From Cytobacillus oceanisediminis 2691 (GTDB lineage Bacteria > Bacillota > Bacilli > Bacillales > Cytobacillaceae): a stretch of 64,000 nucleotides of DNA. A model generated the notes under the pieces. That model saw only the letters and a program-made list of their open reading frames with translations, searched no databases and was not told the origin of the DNA. The stretch lies in contig NZ_CP015506.1 of the NCBI RefSeq assembly GCF_000294775.2, positions 1,525,501-1,589,500 of the forward strand, read 5' to 3'. Of this stretch, positions 16,542 through 26,500 are shown in pieces. The first letter of the stretch is position 1, and the number at the start of each line of letters is the position of its first letter. Made by a program: the position numbers and the translations under genes.

Positions 16542-16883
16542 ATGTGGGAGCCTACAGCTGAACAAATCAAAGAAATTAAATTGATTAATGGGGAGCAAGG
16601 CACGGCGAAAGATGAATATTACCGGGCAATGCTTCCTATTATTTTTGACCAGGTTAAGGAGTATTGCAATAACACTTTCGGGGAAACAGATTCGGAGCCT
16701 CTTGCCCTCCCTGGTGGAGTTAAACTTTTCATAGCGAAAGCAATTCAGTTCAATGAAAATAAGGCTGGCTTAAAAAGCAGGAATATGGGATCTGTGTCCT
16801 ATTCGTATGAAACTGAGTTTCCAGAAAGTCTATATAAATACCTGCGTCCCTATAGGAAGGTGAAATTTCATGCTCAGCGATGA
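16542..16883 (+). CDS. Head-tail connector protein, SPP1 gp15 / YqbG-like
   Basis: Adaptor that sits on the portal. The 113-residue helical protein follows the capsid block as in SPP1. A helical core with FIAKAIQFNENKAGLKSR and a C-terminal YKYLRPYRKVKF segment are typical. It overlaps the next gene by 14 bp. Confidence 0.75.
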   Translation: MWEPTAEQIKEIKLINGEQGTAKDEYYRAMLPIIFDQVKEYCNNTFGETDSEPLALPGGVKLFIAKAIQFNENKAGLKSRNMGSVSYSYETEFPESLYKYLRPYRKVKFHAQR

Positions 16884-17196
16884 ATTTCCGCATTCCTTGA
16901 CCTTTTGGGAGCAAAGGAACATACCAGATGGCGGGGGCGGTCACGAAAAGGGCTATGCTGCCGTTCTGCAGATCAATGGTTTTATGGATTCTCCATCGAG
17001 CAGAGAAGTTTATGAGGCTCAAAAACTTGATAACCCTCTGGACCGGGTCCTGTATTATCCGTACCGTACGGATATTACCACAGATATGCGTGTTTCCTTT
17101 GAAAGTGAAACCTATGAGATAACCGGCAGGCCACAAGATCAGGGGGGACAGCATGAAATCATGCGTCTCCCTTTAAGATTGATTGCCAATGGCTAA
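16870..17196 (+). CDS. Head-tail stopper protein, SPP1 gp16 / YqbH-like
   Basis: A 108-residue beta-rich protein in the stopper position. It begins MLSDEFPHSLTFWEQ and has an RTDITTDMRVSFESETYEI strand pair. The overlap with both neighbours indicates tight coupling in the connector operon. Confidence 0.75.
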   Translation: MLSDEFPHSLTFWEQRNIPDGGGGHEKGYAAVLQINGFMDSPSSREVYEAQKLDNPLDRVLYYPYRTDITTDMRVSFESETYEITGRPQDQGGQHEIMRLPLRLIANG

Positions 17197-17608
17197 CATT
17201 CGGTTTGGAAGCAGACGTCTTTCCAGGGCGGTTCAGAGGTTCGGTGAGGGAGTTATTGATGAGGCAAAAAGGATTGTGGTTGAAACAGCCTATATGATCC
17301 AGGCGAATGCTCGTTCTTTGGCTCCAGAGGATGATGGGAATCTTAAAAAGTCTATTGAGGTGCAGATCAGAGATGGAGGACTTACTGCGGTGGTAACGGT
17401 GGGTGCTCATTATGCAATATATGTCGAGTTTGGCACTGGCATTTACGCTGTTAATGGTGATGGCAGACAGACTCCTTGGACCTATTACTCTGATAAGCTT
17501 GGTCGTTTCGTAAGGACTAAGGGGATGAGGGCTCAGCCCTTTTGGTTCCCAGCCATTGAAATGGGGCGCAGGCATTTCCATACAGAAATGAGCAGGTTGG
17601 TGATTTAA
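17189..17608 (+). CDS. HK97 gp10-like tail-component protein
   Basis: A 139-residue protein of the HK97 gp10 family: conserved NLKKSIEV, VGAHYAIYVEFGTG and the later AQPFWFPAIE motif. These proteins join head and tail or cap the tail tube. The ATG at 17189 is chosen; a TTG two codons earlier also fits. Confidence 0.85.
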   Translation: MANIRFGSRRLSRAVQRFGEGVIDEAKRIVVETAYMIQANARSLAPEDDGNLKKSIEVQIRDGGLTAVVTVGAHYAIYVEFGTGIYAVNGDGRQTPWTYYSDKLGRFVRTKGMRAQPFWFPAIEMGRRHFHTEMSRLVI

Positions 17609-17609
17609 C

Positions 17610-18014
17610 ATGTATTTTGATACAGCCTTATGGCCTCTTCAGCAGTCAATATATCAGCGTTTAGCAGCAGATAAAGAGCTAATTGAAAAGGTAGCAGATG
17701 TCTTTGATTCTGTACCTGAAAACCAACCTTATCCCTATGTAGTAATAGGTGAACCCTCTACTCTTCCGTTTGATACAAAAAATACGTTTGGTGAAGAATT
17801 ATCTATCGTGATTCATGTTTGGTCTGATTACGAGGGAAAGAAAGAAGCTTACGAGATTCTTAATGCTTGCCAAAAGGCATTAGCTTATAAGCTCGAACTC
17901 TCTGATTTTAAGATTTTAAAGGCAGAGAGATTGGGCATGCAGGTATTTGATGATATTGATCCACGGATTAAACATGGTGTCTTAAGAATGAAATACACAG
18001 TAAAAAACATATAA
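17610..18014 (+). CDS. DUF3168 tail completion protein, SPP1 gp17-like
   Basis: A 134-residue tail-terminator/completion protein. The YPYVVIGEPSTLPFDTK and HVWSDYEGKKEAYEI motifs are characteristic of DUF3168. It is one base past the previous stop and directly before the major tail gene. Confidence 0.87.
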   Translation: MYFDTALWPLQQSIYQRLAADKELIEKVADVFDSVPENQPYPYVVIGEPSTLPFDTKNTFGEELSIVIHVWSDYEGKKEAYEILNACQKALAYKLELSDFKILKAERLGMQVFDDIDPRIKHGVLRMKYTVKNI

Positions 18015-18026
18015 GGAGTGATCAGA

Positions 18027-18552
18027 ATGCAGCAAGGGAAAGATTCCATTTTGCTTGTGCAGTCTACGGATGCAGCATTAGGTACAGATGGCCTCTTAAT
18101 TGGAAATCTTACTGAAAATACCTACTCGATTGAAAATGACATAATCGATGAGTCCACAAAGTTTGGCCGCATTGTTGGCTATGGACAGAATAGTGAGTCC
18201 TTTGAATTTACAGCCTATGGCGAAACGGGGGATCCAGGACAAAAAGCAGTATTAAATGCAATAAAGAACAAAAAAACAAATTAAGGTGTGGGAAGTGGAC
18301 CTGAATCTTAATGAAGCTGGTAAGCATCCCACTGTTTTTGGCTACTGCATTGTGGAAAGTGCTGAAAAATCAAGCCCGCAAGATGGGTTTGTGGAAGTAT
18401 CGGCAACTGTCCAGGTTATTGGATCCACCCAAGAAGGAGAAATTGATCCTTTACCTGCAGAAATGATTGAATTTGCACGGTATGGCTTTGAGGCACCAGG
18501 AACATCTACTGGAGAATTTCCTGAACAAACACAGGGTACTACAGGCGTATAA
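18027..18552 (+). CDS. Major tail protein, split by a frameshift in an A7 run
   Basis: Two adjacent open frames (18027-18284 and 18286-18552) are the halves of one TP901-1/SPP1-type tail-tube protein. The first ends in ...NAIKNKK and the second continues ...VWEVDLNLNEAGKH. Reading six instead of seven As at 18270-18276 joins them as NKKQIKVWEVDL without a gap. Causes may be a real mutation, a homopolymer sequencing error, or transcriptional slippage on A7. ATG at 18027 follows AAGGAGTG. If the mutation is real and uncorrected, the phage could not build a tail tube. Confidence 0.8.
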
Positions 18553-18559
18553 CAAATAA

Positions 18560-18586
18560 AGGCGGGAGTTATTCCTGCCTTTTTTC
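18560..18586 (+). terminator. Terminator after the major tail protein
   Basis: AGGCGGGA-gttat-TCCTGCCT followed by TTTTTT. Confidence 0.88.
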
Positions 18587-18614
18587 TATTCTATTTTATT
18601 GGAGGATATGGAAA

Positions 18615-19067
18615 ATGGCATTTTTAGAAATCAACGGCAAAGAATTAGAGGCAAAATGTAATTTTCGTTTTGAAAGGTTAGCAGATAAAAAGTACTCAGA
18701 GCAAGACCAAGAGGGGAACGATGTTGGAGGCTTCCACGGGATTTACACAAACCTTCTTCAGTATTCAAATAAACATTTGCTGGCTTTTTGGGATTGCGCT
18801 TTAGATTACCTGGTAAAGGACAAGCCGAAACTTGAGGAGATAGAGGCAGCCATCGAACAACGGATTGAAGAGGATGGGGACACAGAGAAATTGTTTAAAG
18901 AAGCCTTTAATACGGTGGACGAATCGGGTTTTTTCAAGAAACAAGCCAAGAACTATTGGAAAAATATCAACGCTTACAAAGAGACAGGGAAAACGGAAGA
19001 AGAGAAAGCGGAAAAGGCCCAGCAGGTAGAGGTTCTCATCCAAGCATTCAACGAAATGAAGGAATAG
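18615..19067 (+). CDS. Tail assembly chaperone, short form (G-like)
   Basis: A 150-residue acidic protein in the position of lambda gpG. It starts MAFLEINGKELEAKCNF and ends in a charged helix. Together with the overlapping -1 frame it matches the usual G/GT chaperone arrangement before the tape measure. GGAGG lies 7 bp before the ATG. Confidence 0.8.
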   Translation: MAFLEINGKELEAKCNFRFERLADKKYSEQDQEGNDVGGFHGIYTNLLQYSNKHLLAFWDCALDYLVKDKPKLEEIEAAIEQRIEEDGDTEKLFKEAFNTVDESGFFKKQAKNYWKNINAYKETGKTEEEKAEKAQQVEVLIQAFNEMKE

Positions 19068-19408
19068 ATTACGATCAGCTTTTTGTAAATGCTGCGCATT
19101 ATCTGCAGGTTTATGACACTGAATTAATTTTATCCTGGACCCCCAGAGAATTTCAGAACTTTATTAAAGGGGCTCAATTGCGAATTGTAGACCAATACGA
19201 AGGCATGGCTAAACAGGCGATGTTTAATCGCTATGCACAAAATTCAAAAAGGGCAAAAGAAAAGAAAATGTTTGATGCCCAGACAGCAAGAAAACGGGTC
19301 ATGAACGGCACTGGGAATTGGAAGGAAAGCCGAGAACCAAAGATTAATACAGATCGCTATCGAGCAGCACAAAAGGCCATGAAAGCTTACAGGATGAAAG
19401 GAGGTTAA
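19010..19408 (+). CDS. Tail assembly chaperone extension (T-like), reached by -1 frameshift
   Basis: An open frame in phase -1 relative to the short chaperone runs past its stop to 19408, reading GIDYDQLFVNAAHYLQVYD and onwards. No well-placed start codon exists after the first stop, so ribosomal frameshifting is the likely route. GGAAAAG at 19010-19016 (0-frame G-GAA-AAG) is the best slippery candidate in the overlap, although its P-site re-pairing is imperfect. The extension is basic and probably contacts the tape measure. Confidence 0.7.
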   Translation, partial: GKGPAGRGSHPSIQRNEGIDYDQLFVNAAHYLQVYDTELILSWTPREFQNFIKGAQLRIVDQYEGMAKQAMFNRYAQNSKRAKEKKMFDAQTARKRVMNGTGNWKESREPKINTDRYRAAQKAMKAYRMKGG

Positions 19409-19411
19409 GGT

Positions 19412-22117
19412 ATGCAAGAGGATTTTGCTGCTAGAATTACAGCCGATATTAATGGATTTTTAAGTGATATGGCTAGAGTTGACGAAACGATTCGAAGAAC
19501 GGCACTTGGGGCTACAGCGCCAATCACAGCTAATATTACTCGATTTTTGGCAAGCATTAATGATGCAAATAGGCTGCTAGATCGAATACCTCAAATAAGA
19601 GAAACGAATTTGATTGCCGATGTCACTCGCTTTAACAGGCAAATGCGGCAAGTTCAAGCGCGTGCTTTAGCGCTTACCCGACAGCTTATTTCAGTTCCGG
19701 TTGATGTGGCATATAATAGCCGTCAATTTCAGCAGGTAGGACACCATATAAGGCAGGTTTATAGAGGTACTTCTGCAGAAGCGCAAAGAATGAGTCAGGA
19801 AATGCGGACAGCTTTTTATGGTCAATCAGCAAGCATGAGGAGCTTGCGTGATGACCAAATAGCAGTTCAATATGGATATTTTCAGATGGCTCGATCATCT
19901 CAAGATTATACCGGCTCCACACGTGAATTTATGGATAGTTTGCAGGAGTTAGGGAATCGGCAAAGGCGAATCAATGACCAAATGATTGGAAATAGTTTGC
20001 AAATGCGAACTGCCTTTTTGCAATCAATTGGAACGATGTTAGCCCGGTCTACTCAGGCCAGCAAGATTCTTTCAAACTATGAACGCATGGGAAATCCATT
20101 TTACTCGGTAAATGCAGGAGCTCTCAGAGTCGCAGATAGCTTAAATCGAATTGCTAACGCAGGACAGCCGGCAGCAGTCGCCTTGAGATTACTTGGTCCA
20201 ACTGCATCAATGAAGCAGTTAAATGACATGACCATGATGATTACTCAGGGGCTTATGAGGATGAACGCTGTAGCACTAGGGGCAGCGGTCACATCAGCTC
20301 TGCTATATTCAAGTCTGCATCAAGCAGCCATGAATAGTGTAGCAGGATATGAAGAGTCGTTTAACAGAATGACAGCAGCCGTCAGAAAAGCCTTTCAGCC
20401 GATGGTTGAAGTTTTTGGAGCTGTCATGATCAAGATTTATGATTTCATCACTGCAATAGCAAACATGGCTATTAAATTTAATGAGGCCCATCCCGTCCTT
20501 TCGAAAATCATTCAAGGGATAATGATGCTTATACCAGCCCTGACATTAATACTATCACCATTAGCTATAGGAATTGGATTAGTAGGAGGATTAGTAGCAG
20601 CATGGGGTTCACTTTGGCCTATTCTAGGACCAATAATAACTGGGCATGCAGCAATGATGGGTACTGTTTTACTTGTTTCAGCTGCGATAGTCGGTCTAAC
20701 AGCCGGAATTATTTATCTGTGGAAGACTAATGAAGGATTCAGAAATGCTGTTATTTCAGCTTGGAACTCTATCAAAGAGGCTGCAATTGCTGTATGGGGA
20801 TTCTTAAGCCCTTATATCAATCAAGCAATAACTGCTGTTACGACATTCGTTAAAGAAAAGCTGGACCAAATGAAACTGTTTTGGGCAGAAAATGGGGCAC
20901 AGATTACACAGGCAATATCAAATGTTTGGAGTATCATCAAAGGAATCTTCTCTGCAGCGATGGCAGTTGTTGTTCCGATTCTTGGTGTAGCATGGATGAT
21001 TATTAAGGCTACCATAATTTCCACATGGAATGCGATTAAGAGTATCATCAATGGCGCTCTGAATGTTATCCAAGGGATTATTAAGGTGTTTGCGGGTATT
21101 TTTACCGGAGACTTTTCAAAGGTCTGGGAAGGAATTAAACAGATTTTCAAAGGAGCATTACAGATTCTTTGGGGATGGATCAATCTTTACTTTATCGGTA
21201 AGTTCCTGGGACCACTTAAAGGATTTGCATCCTCTGCTAAAAATCTAATTAAATCTGCATGGAATTTTATCAAAGGTATTTTTACAAATACTCTTAATAC
21301 GATTAAATCATTTGTTACAGGTTCCTTTAATGCAGTTAATCGGACAATTTCCAATGTGATGAATGCAATCAAGCAGGTTATTGTAACGATTTGGAATAGC
21401 ATCCGTTCAACTGTTAACACAGTAACCAGCACCATAAAATCCATTGTAACTGGGGCGTTTAACAGTTTAAAAACAACTGTAAGCAACGCAATGAGAAACG
21501 TAAAGAACGCCATAGTAAATGGGTGGAACGCTGCTAAATCCTTCTTATCATCTATTAATCTTTCAAGCATTGGTAAAAACATCATTCAAGGCTTGATAAA
21601 AGGTATTAAATCGATGGTCGGAGCAGTAGGGTCTGCTATTGCTGACGTTGCCGGGAATATTAAAAACAAAATTAAAGGTGCCCTGGGCATTCACTCACCA
21701 TCAAGATGGATGAGGGATATGATCGGGAAGAATATAGTTTCCGGTGTCATTGTCGGTATTAAAAAGATGACAGGCTCAGCTGCTAAGACAACTGCCAATA
21801 TGGCTTCAGCAATTACTGGCGCCTTTAGTCCGGAATTAGCCGTTTCAAATATGGATATAAGCCGTACTTCACTTGATGCTGGTTTCCAAATGGCTGAAAT
21901 CAAACAGCAGATTAAAGATGAGCTCAGTGTCGAATTGGCAGTATATCACCAAGGGTACGAAGCAGGAAATGGTGGTAATCGTACTGAAAAACAACCATTA
22001 CTTTTACAAATGGTAACTCCAGACTTACGCGTGCTCGCAGAATGGCTTGTTGATGATATAACTGAAATCCAGAATTTCAAAGATCACAGAATTCAAACTT
22101 TTAAAGGGGGGCAGTAG
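19412..22117 (+). CDS. Tail tape measure protein
   Basis: Length-determining scaffold of the tail, 901 aa. It has a helical N-terminus, hydrophobic segments around residues 290-430 including two strong membrane-like stretches, and a C-terminal part of repeated Trp-Asn-x-Ile motifs (WNAIKSIINGALNVIQG and relatives, every 30-60 residues). GIHSPSRWMRDMIGKNI near residue 755 is a conserved tape-measure motif. GGAGG precedes the ATG. Predicted tail is short to medium because tail length scales with this protein. Confidence 0.92.
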   Translation: MQEDFAARITADINGFLSDMARVDETIRRTALGATAPITANITRFLASINDANRLLDRIPQIRETNLIADVTRFNRQMRQVQARALALTRQLISVPVDVAYNSRQFQQVGHHIRQVYRGTSAEAQRMSQEMRTAFYGQSASMRSLRDDQIAVQYGYFQMARSSQDYTGSTREFMDSLQELGNRQRRINDQMIGNSLQMRTAFLQSIGTMLARSTQASKILSNYERMGNPFYSVNAGALRVADSLNRIANAGQPAAVALRLLGPTASMKQLNDMTMMITQGLMRMNAVALGAAVTSALLYSSLHQAAMNSVAGYEESFNRMTAAVRKAFQPMVEVFGAVMIKIYDFITAIANMAIKFNEAHPVLSKIIQGIMMLIPALTLILSPLAIGIGLVGGLVAAWGSLWPILGPIITGHAAMMGTVLLVSAAIVGLTAGIIYLWKTNEGFRNAVISAWNSIKEAAIAVWGFLSPYINQAITAVTTFVKEKLDQMKLFWAENGAQITQAISNVWSIIKGIFSAAMAVVVPILGVAWMIIKATIISTWNAIKSIINGALNVIQGIIKVFAGIFTGDFSKVWEGIKQIFKGALQILWGWINLYFIGKFLGPLKGFASSAKNLIKSAWNFIKGIFTNTLNTIKSFVTGSFNAVNRTISNVMNAIKQVIVTIWNSIRSTVNTVTSTIKSIVTGAFNSLKTTVSNAMRNVKNAIVNGWNAAKSFLSSINLSSIGKNIIQGLIKGIKSMVGAVGSAIADVAGNIKNKIKGALGIHSPSRWMRDMIGKNIVSGVIVGIKKMTGSAAKTTANMASAITGAFSPELAVSNMDISRTSLDAGFQMAEIKQQIKDELSVELAVYHQGYEAGNGGNRTEKQPLLLQMVTPDLRVLAEWLVDDITEIQNFKDHRIQTFKGGQ

Positions 22118-22118
22118 G

Positions 22119-23543
22119 ATGGGCTTTACGTTTAATGGCATAAAAAAAGATTATGTTGTTCTCCTGGCATCTGAAAGAAGACCTGCTTTTGCCCCCATAA
22201 AGAGAAACCTGTTAACTATTCCAGGTATGCCTGGTGCCCATCTAGTCAGCACAGAAACACAGATAAGAATTCTTCCAGAGCCTATTTTAATTGATAAGAG
22301 TTTATCTGAAATCAAAGATATTGAGAAAATAAAGGAAGATTTAGCGGATTGGCTTATAACAGATCAACCAGCAGAATTAATTTTTGACGATGAACCGGAT
22401 AGGGTCTATTACGCTGCTGTAGATGGTTCACTTGATATTGAAGACCTTGTAGACTATGGCAGAGGTGAAATTACATTCATTTGCCCTGATCCATACAAAT
22501 ATGGGGAAGAAAAAACGATTCCGTTTCCTGCAGACGGCATAATCACAAACAGTGGTTCTGCCGAGACTCCTCCAATAATTAACTTGGAGGTTACCCAGAA
22601 GATAACTTTTGCGATGGTTCAAAAAGGAGTAGACGAATATATGTTGATTGGTGAGCCGGCAGAAGTCACAGCCACTCCGGTTGACACTCGCACTTCATTA
22701 CTTTCCGAGGACGGCTCAACAATTGGAACATGGCAGCCTGCAATTCCTGAAATGGGATCGTCAGAAGGAACTATAGGCTATGACGGATCCGGAATCACAG
22801 CACCTTCTTATGGTACCGGTTCCTCATATCACGGTCCATTCGTTTATAAAGAAGTGCCTTTAACGGGCGACTTTGAAGTCGAGATGCGTGGACAGTTGTT
22901 GTCAGGTATCCCAGAAACGGGACGTGTCGGATTTTCGTTATTTGACGACCAATTACGGAACATCGCAATGATGAACGCAGTTGATATTATCACTTCGATG
23001 CACCGGAAGTCAGCTGAGGGACGTGTCGGGCCATACGTCGGGGATTTTGTTAATTACGCAGTAAGCTCTCGTAATTACCGATACGAGTGGGAAAACTTCC
23101 CTGTCTATCTAAGGCTAAAAAGGGTCGGTGATACTTTTGAATTCTATGTAGCCCGCATTCTTGGGGATGGTACCCACATGAACCCATTAACCCAGACGTG
23201 GACTACGGTTAACGACGCGCACCGGGGGAGTCTTAAGTACGTTGGGATATTCATCGAGAAACACGGAAGTACCCCATCTCCACATACGAACCGTATTGAC
23301 TATATTCGTGCTTATGGTCTATCGCAAGCAACAGTTGACCAAACGCCGTACATTGCTTACCCCGGTGATGTCATTACATTTAATCATAAAACCAAAGACA
23401 TTTTAATCAATGGTTTCGACCGTACGGACTTAAAAGCGTTTGGAGCTCGTTATTTCTCTTTCGAAAAAGGAAAGAATCTTTTAACGCTGCTGCCGCAAGG
23501 TGCATTTAAGGCAAGTGTCACTTACAGGGAGAGGTTCAAATGA
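22119..23543 (+). CDS. Distal tail protein (Dit) with inserted lectin-like domain
   Basis: Hub protein connecting tail tube and tip. N-terminal residues 1-135 show the Dit/SPP1 gp19.1 fold features (IPGMPGAHLVSTE, FICPDPYKYG) and the C-terminal 70 residues complete it (VITFNHKTKDILINGFD). Between them, about residues 205-395, lies an inserted concanavalin-like domain (FEVEMRGQLLSG, GRVGFSLFDDQLRN, FPVYLRLKRVGDTFEFY), a plausible carbohydrate binder. At 474 aa it is nearly twice the classical Dit. It overlaps the next gene by four bases. Confidence 0.85.
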   Translation: MGFTFNGIKKDYVVLLASERRPAFAPIKRNLLTIPGMPGAHLVSTETQIRILPEPILIDKSLSEIKDIEKIKEDLADWLITDQPAELIFDDEPDRVYYAAVDGSLDIEDLVDYGRGEITFICPDPYKYGEEKTIPFPADGIITNSGSAETPPIINLEVTQKITFAMVQKGVDEYMLIGEPAEVTATPVDTRTSLLSEDGSTIGTWQPAIPEMGSSEGTIGYDGSGITAPSYGTGSSYHGPFVYKEVPLTGDFEVEMRGQLLSGIPETGRVGFSLFDDQLRNIAMMNAVDIITSMHRKSAEGRVGPYVGDFVNYAVSSRNYRYEWENFPVYLRLKRVGDTFEFYVARILGDGTHMNPLTQTWTTVNDAHRGSLKYVGIFIEKHGSTPSPHTNRIDYIRAYGLSQATVDQTPYIAYPGDVITFNHKTKDILINGFDRTDLKAFGARYFSFEKGKNLLTLLPQGAFKASVTYRERFK

Positions 23544-26500
23544 TTCATGTTGCCGATGGTTTAACAGACAAAATATGGGCAGTCATTGATTTAGGGGAGT
23601 TTTGGGATGACATTCATTATAAGTCGTTACGGGATTCGATGGAGACGTTTGATTTCGTTACATTTGGGGACAAGCCGTTTGCCAGTTTTTTAAGCAAAAG
23701 GAACCGTGTTGTTATTCCAGATGAAGATGGCCGATATCTAGAGTTTATTATTAGTAACACTAGAAAATACCGAACCGGGCAAGGCGCTCAATATACAGCG
23801 GTCAAAGCCAATGCATCATACTTGGATCTCCGGAAGGCAAAGGTGATTTCTCCTGGTAAACGATCGTCACAATCACTCTCAACCCTTACATCGCTGGCAA
23901 TCGGGGGCACTGAATGGCGCGCGGGCAGGCTTGAAGGATACGGTACCCGAACAATAAATATCGAAAAGTACACAGACCCCTACTCCCTTTTAAAAATGAT
24001 CGCAACTGAATTCAATTTGGAACTGCAATTTCGTATAGAAGTCAGGTCTAACCGGATTATCGGCCGTTACGTTGACCTGGTTAAGCGTGTAGGTGATTGG
24101 CGCGGGCGTGAAGTCGAGTTCGGCCAAGACTTAGTTGGTATTGAGCGCATCGAGGACGCAGATAACATCGTTACTGCACTGGTAGGTATTGGACCAGAGC
24201 GTGAAGATGGCACTCGCCTAGAAGTTACGGTTTCAGATTCAGATGCATGGCAGCGATGGGGCCGAGTAGACCCTGTGACGGGTCAGCGTGCTCACATCAT
24301 CGAAACCTATGAGCCTCAGTCCAATGATCAAGGCATGACGCTAGAACGTCTGACCACGCTGACTGAAAGCGAGCTCCAGAAACGGATTAATACAATTATC
24401 CAGTATACTGCAGAAGCAGCTGACCTTGAGAATGTACCTGGACTGAAGAACAAAAAGGTTCGCTTCGGTGATTCTATTCGGGTTAAGGATTCAAAATTTG
24501 AGCCTCCGGTTTACCTTGATGCCCGAGTGCATACACAGGAACGATCAATAAGTGACCCATCGAAGAAGAAGTTTGTCCTAGGTGATTTCATTGAATATAG
24601 TGAGGAAGATATCCATGCACTATGGAACTCTATGCAGCTTGAGATTCAGCGAAAGCTGGCTAAATTACTTATCGTTAATGTTGAATCCTCTGCCGGTCAT
24701 GTTTTTAAGAATGGAGCCGGTACCACTACGTTAACATCTCGAGTTTTTCTAACCGGTACAGAGGTAGATGAAGACGGCGACCTGTATTCCTACAGCTGGA
24801 CGAAGCATGACAAAAACGGTGTACGCGATATGGCGTTTGCTCGTGCAGGAAAATCTATCGCAGTAGCGTCTTCAGATGTGGATACAAAAGCAACATTTTT
24901 TGTGGACATTGGTTTTCAGGGAGAAGTTATCCAAACGGGGCAGTTTACGATTGCTGACTTATATGATGGACAGAACGGGGCTGACGGACAATCACTTTAT
25001 ACGTGGGTCAAGTATGCGGACAATGCTAGTGGTAACGGCATGAGTGAATATCCAGAGGGCAAAGCATACATCGGGCTTGCGTATAATAGGCCGACATCGA
25101 ACGAGTCGAGCAATCCGGCTGATTACGAATGGTCATTAATCCAAGGTCCGCAAGGCGTGCAAGGTCCGGCGGGAGCAGACGGGAAACCGACGTACACTTG
25201 GATAAAGTACGCAGAAAGTGCGAGTGGAACAGGCATGAGCGACAGCCCAACCGGGAAATCGTATATAGGTTTGGCGCACAACAAGACGACCTCCTCCGAA
25301 TCGTCCAACCCCGCCGATTACACATGGGCTAAGTTTCTTGGTCCGCAAGGCGTTCCCGGGCCTCCGGGGAATGATGGGCAGACGCTATATACCTGGATAA
25401 AATACGCTGATGACGAACTAGGTAATGGCATGAGCGAAATCCCGACAGGTAAGTCTTACATCGGTATTGCGTATAACAAGACGGATTCCACTGAGTCCTC
25501 AAATCCCTCAGAATATACATGGTCAAAGTTCGAAGGCAATCAGGGTGTTCCTGGGCCAGCCGGTAAGGACGGTACGACGTACTATACGTGGATTAAATAC
25601 GCCGACAGCCCAACTTCGGGCATGAGCGATTCGCCTGCAGGTAAGAAGTACATGGGGATCGCTTATAACAAAACAACCGCAACTGAATCGACTAGCTACG
25701 CTGATTACTCGTGGTCACTGATTCAAGGACCGCAAGGAGACCAGGGTCCTCAAGGGCAGCCTGGGTTCGTTTTAAGTTGGAATACAACTGGTACTGTATA
25801 TGTTGATCCTCAGGGAAGGCTGTCAAAATTAACAGGAAGTTCTACATGGGACTCACAGGCATATTCAACTGAGAGTTACACAGGAGGAGCTTTTCTAACG
25901 TTTAAGGCAGGAGTCAATGCAAATAACATTATGATCGGTCTAAACTCTGACCCGGCAACGGATGCCAGCTACACTAGCATAGATTATGCATTCTATTTAA
26001 GAAGTGCAGGCACATTTAGTTTCTATGAGAGTGGAGAAAGTAGAGGTACGGCAATTCCGTTTTCAGTTGGCGATGTATTTTCTGTTGTCTACGATAATAC
26101 GGAAGTTAGGTATTACCATAACGGAAACCTCGTGAGGTCAGTCGCTGCCTCTTCGGGTCTTACCCTATCGGTAGATAGTTCGTTCGCAACGGCTAGTTCT
26201 AAGAGTCCTCATATTTACGACCTCTACTTTAGTCCAGCGGCAGCTAAAGGTCCTCAAGGTCCTGTCGGCCCTCAAGGTCCAAATATTGTTGATAGTACAA
26301 CGCAAATAGAAGCAAACATCATCAAAGCTAATCACATCGACGTATCGAATTTGTCCGCGATAGTCGCCAATCTTGGTAAGGTTACCGCCGGTGAACTAAC
26401 AGGTGTAAAGCTTGAAACTGATGATGGACTCGGAAGTAAAGTTATCATAAACAATGGGGAGATTGAAGCATTCCGAAATGGAAACAAGATAGCCGCGATT

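Noticed and set aside
25026..25348. Several overlapping frames across the tail-tip repeats
   Set aside because: They arise from the biased Gly/Pro-rich codons of the repeat modules.
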